Assembly (NCBI GenBank): GCA_049451635.1 | Contig: JBMTVT010000020.1 | Coordinates: 1-35,096, forward strand | Length of the DNA: 35,096 bases | Direction: 5' to 3' | Source: JBMTVT01 sp049451635 | Lineage (GTDB): Bacteria; Bacteroidota; Bacteroidia; Flavobacteriales; Flavobacteriaceae | Position numbers and translations under genes: made by a program | The notes under the pieces: generated by a model | What the model was told of the DNA's origin: nothing | Database searches by the model: none | What the model saw: only the letters and a program-made list of their open reading frames with translations | Shown: piece by piece, positions 32,344-35,096 of the stretch | How positions within the stretch are numbered: position 1 is the stretch's first letter | Layout: each line of letters begins with the position of its first letter

Positions 32344-32515
32344 TTTTGTTTAATCTTTATAAAAATAAATTTACAAAAATTTAATCATATTGTATTATTA
32401 GAGTTATTGTTTTGTAATGAACCTAAACTAGTTTTTAGAACGATTATTAACATATTTTTAACTAAAGCAGTTTAAACTTCAATAAAAACTAGTTGTCAAA
32501 TATCAAAACTATCCA

Positions 32516-35035
32516 ATGAAAAAACAAAGCACCTTTCTTTTATTAATTATAATTCTTTTCGCCTATAATTCATTAAATGCCACATCAGATAAAAACATAA
32601 CCGTAAAAGGCAAGGTGATTGATGCTGAGACAAAACAGCCTCTGGAATATGCCACCATTTCATTTTATAGTTTAACACAAAACAAAATTGTTGATGGCGT
32701 CATTACAAATACTGAAGGTGAATTTAATCTTAAAGTTGCTAAAGATACTTATAATATTAAAATAGAATACATATCATACAAACCCTTTATAATCAACAAT
32801 AAAAAAATTACTGAAAATTTAGATTTAGGTACTATTTCACTTCAATTAAATTTAGAAACACTCGATGCTGTTGAAGTTGTTGCTGAACGCACAACCGTTG
32901 AAATTAAACTTGATAAAAAAATATATAACATTGGTAAAGACCTTACTACAGCAGGCGGGACAATAAGTGACGCACTAAATAATGTTCCATCGGTTTCTGT
33001 AAATATAGAAGGTGGTATTAGTTTAAGAGGCAATGAAAATGTAAAAATTTTAATTAACGGAAAACCATCAGCTATGGCAGGTTTTGGTGATACTAATGTG
33101 TTAAGCCAATTACCCGCAGAAGCTATTGAACGTGTTGAAGTTATCACCTCGCCTTCTGCAAGGTACGATGCTGAAGGAACTGCAGGTATATTAAATATTA
33201 TTCTACGCCAAAAAGAAACTTTAGGGTTTAATGGCTCCTTGAACTTAACTGTTGGAAATCCTGATAACCTTGGTATTTCAACTAATATCAATTACAGAAC
33301 TGAAAAATTCAACCTATTCTCTAACCTTGGATTTAGATACTTTAATTCACCCAGGAACAGTTTTAGTGATGCTGAATATTTTAATGTAGACCCAGGTGAT
33401 TTTGATAGAATCATTGAAGATGAAAAAGTTGAACGGCTCAATAGAAACTATAATGCTAGCCTTGGCATGGAATATTTTTTATCTAAAAAAACCTCTTTGA
33501 CAGGTACATTATTTTATAGGTATGGAGAAGATAGAGATACTAGCATAAACAATAGCGATAGGTTTATTAATGGAAATCTTGATGAACAAACCCAAAGAAT
33601 TGAAAAGCAAAACGAAGATGGTAATAATTTTCAATTTGCCATAAACTACATAACTAAATTTGATAATGCGGGCCATGAGTTAACGGTAGATATTCAAATA
33701 GAAAGTGGTTCTGAAGAACAGTTTACTTACTATAATGAAGACTATATTTTTACAAACAAAACCAATACTGAACCCTTTCAAATTGAAAATATAGCACAAA
33801 ATGAAGATGATAAGGAGTATTTATTTCAAGTAGATTATGTAAAACCCATAGGTAAAAATTCAAGATTTGAAGCTGGTTGTAGAGGTAATTTTGAAAATTC
33901 AGTCACCAATTATTTATTAGAGCAAGAAAATCTTAGTACTGGTGATTTGGAAATAAACGATGCTCTATCTAATATTTTTGATTACACTGAAAATGTCAAC
34001 GCATTTTACACACAATATGGCACAAAATTTGGAGATTTTTCATTTCTATTAGGGCTTCGTTTAGAAAACACACAATTAAAAGGAAAAATAGATTCTAGAT
34101 TAACGGCATCAGAACTTGAGGTTTTTTATGGTTTTCCAATTGATACTGATTTTAATAACAATTATTTAGGTTTATTCCCTACTTTAAACCTGATTTACAA
34201 TTTATCTGGAGAATCCAATAATTCTGAAGAAAGTATCACTTTTGGATATAACAGAAGAATCAACAGACCTAGAGGTTGGTTTATTAACCCTTTTCCTTCC
34301 CGCTCTAGTAGAACAAATGTGTTTCAAGGAAACCCTAATTTAAGTCCAGTTTTTGCCAGTGCTTTTGATTTAGGATACTTAAAAAGATGGGAGGAATTAA
34401 CACTAACAACATCTGTTTATTATCAATATGAAACCGATTCGTTTGAACGTATTGAAGAAAATACAGGTGAACAAACATCCGACGGCATTGATATTATTAG
34501 AACCATACCCGTAAACTTATCTACAAATAAAAGAACAGGTGCCGAATTAGGTTTACTATATAATCCCGCAAAATGGCTTCGACTTAACTCAAGTTTTAAT
34601 TTCTTCCAGTTTAATACAGAAGGAGAATTTAATGGAAGAGATTATAGTGCTAAAAACACAAGTTGGTTTGCTAGATTTAGTAGTAAAGTTACCTTGCCAT
34701 CAAAAATTGATTGGCAAACAAATGCATTTTACAGAGCAGCAAGACAAAGTGCTCAAAGTGAAAATCAAGGTATATTCTCTTTAGATTTAGCTTTTAGTAA
34801 AGAAATATTCAATGACAATGCTACCATATCCTTGAACGTTAGGGATTTACTAAACTCTAGAAAGGGAAAATCGTTAACAACTACTGATACTTATAGAAGA
34901 TATAGAGAATTCCAATGGAGACAGCGTCAAATTAATTTATCGTTTATGTATAGGTTTAATCAACAAAAAAGACGTAACGACCGAAGAAAAAACCAAAATG
35001 GTATTGGAGATGATGATTTTGACTTTGAAGGGTAA
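32516..35035 (+). CDS. Outer-membrane beta-barrel protein with carboxypeptidase-regulatory-like and plug domains (TonB-dependent receptor-like)
   Basis: An 839-residue outer-membrane protein. A signal peptide covers residues 1-22 (STFLLLIIILFAYNSLNA). A CarboxypepD_reg-like domain follows (about 25-115: VKGKVIDAETKQPLEYATIS). Next is a plug-like domain (about 118-235), with LDAVEVVAERTTVEIKLDKK, ISDALNNVPSVSV, ILINGKPSAM and ERVEVITSPSARYDAEGTAG. The rest is a large beta-barrel (Outer membrane protein beta-barrel family). The tail is basic then acidic (QQKRRNDRRKNQ, DDDFDFEG). Such proteins import nutrients or support surface assembly; no SusD partner is present, so it is not a typical polysaccharide-uptake pair. 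It stands alone, and a strong terminator follows. Confidence 0.9.
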   Translation: MKKQSTFLLLIIILFAYNSLNATSDKNITVKGKVIDAETKQPLEYATISFYSLTQNKIVDGVITNTEGEFNLKVAKDTYNIKIEYISYKPFIINNKKITENLDLGTISLQLNLETLDAVEVVAERTTVEIKLDKKIYNIGKDLTTAGGTISDALNNVPSVSVNIEGGISLRGNENVKILINGKPSAMAGFGDTNVLSQLPAEAIERVEVITSPSARYDAEGTAGILNIILRQKETLGFNGSLNLTVGNPDNLGISTNINYRTEKFNLFSNLGFRYFNSPRNSFSDAEYFNVDPGDFDRIIEDEKVERLNRNYNASLGMEYFLSKKTSLTGTLFYRYGEDRDTSINNSDRFINGNLDEQTQRIEKQNEDGNNFQFAINYITKFDNAGHELTVDIQIESGSEEQFTYYNEDYIFTNKTNTEPFQIENIAQNEDDKEYLFQVDYVKPIGKNSRFEAGCRGNFENSVTNYLLEQENLSTGDLEINDALSNIFDYTENVNAFYTQYGTKFGDFSFLLGLRLENTQLKGKIDSRLTASELEVFYGFPIDTDFNNNYLGLFPTLNLIYNLSGESNNSEESITFGYNRRINRPRGWFINPFPSRSSRTNVFQGNPNLSPVFASAFDLGYLKRWEELTLTTSVYYQYETDSFERIEENTGEQTSDGIDIIRTIPVNLSTNKRTGAELGLLYNPAKWLRLNSSFNFFQFNTEGEFNGRDYSAKNTSWFARFSSKVTLPSKIDWQTNAFYRAARQSAQSENQGIFSLDLAFSKEIFNDNATISLNVRDLLNSRKGKSLTTTDTYRRYREFQWRQRQINLSFMYRFNQQKRRNDRRKNQNGIGDDDFDFEG

Positions 35036-35056
35036 TAATCAAAAAGTATGTATAAT

Positions 35057-35087
35057 AAAAAAGGAAGCAATTTTTGCTTCCTTTTTT
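35057..35087. terminator. Strong terminator after the outer-membrane protein gene
   Basis: A 14-bp perfect stem (AAAAAAGGAAGCAA with TTGCTTCCTTTTTT) closes a 3-base loop, 21 bases after the stop. The symmetrical A and T runs let it work in both directions. Confidence 0.85.
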
Positions 35088-35096
35088 ATTATTAGT

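Overview
The window is an AT-rich chromosomal segment of a Bacteroidota bacterium, almost certainly a member of the Flavobacteriaceae, probably marine. The evidence is the gene families (DUF4834, DUF3667, YfhO, a CarboxypepD_reg-like beta-barrel protein, a Bacteroidota-type UvrA), the near absence of Shine-Dalgarno sequences, and repeated TAnnTTTG promoter boxes upstream of genes. It is mostly a housekeeping backbone. No tRNA, rRNA, CRISPR array, intact insertion sequence or prophage was seen.

Layout. 1-4850: the 5' part of an MBOAT acyltransferase, an Lrp/AsnC regulator, and an M14 metallopeptidase divergent from an XRE regulator across a palindrome-rich control region; then a small lipoprotein, a membrane-anchored protein and a PhnP-like metallo-hydrolase. 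4938-11517: a conserved 490-residue protein of unknown function, a dispersed-repeat-like element, then bcp, nth, a 47-codon gene, an ECF-type sigma factor and uvrA (oxidative and DNA damage defence plus regulation). 11514-14262: a DUF3667 membrane protein, a 427-base control region with an orphan terminator-like hairpin and a good sigma-54 site, and a secreted repeat protein with an Arg/Asn/Thr-rich tail. 14393-19859: a tightly packed envelope-glycan operon (DUF4834, YfhO, GT4 glycosyltransferase, flippase). 19990-22142: an outer-membrane barrel protein and a GNAT-like protein.

22200-24744: two PLP enzymes, an alpha-oxoamine synthase and a cysteine-synthase-like protein, which together are good candidates for sulfonolipid (capnine) head-group synthesis. 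24822-28322: an S9 oligopeptidase, a YbaB nucleoid protein and threonine aldolase. 28364-30043: a decayed junction where a truncated membrane-protein gene abuts the frameshifted 5' end of an ATP-grasp gene, beside a surviving GT2 glycosyltransferase. This looks like the scar of a deleted polysaccharide locus. 30278-35035: prfB with its programmed +1 frameshift, HAD phosphatase and ArsC-like genes chained by overlaps, then a large outer-membrane beta-barrel protein.

Most worth following up are the sulfonolipid gene pair, the sigma-54-driven repeat protein, the XRE/M14 operator array and the double-pseudogene scar. Several starts were re-assigned: GTG for the GT4 gene, TTG for three others, and later ATGs for six genes whose longest open frames begin too early.
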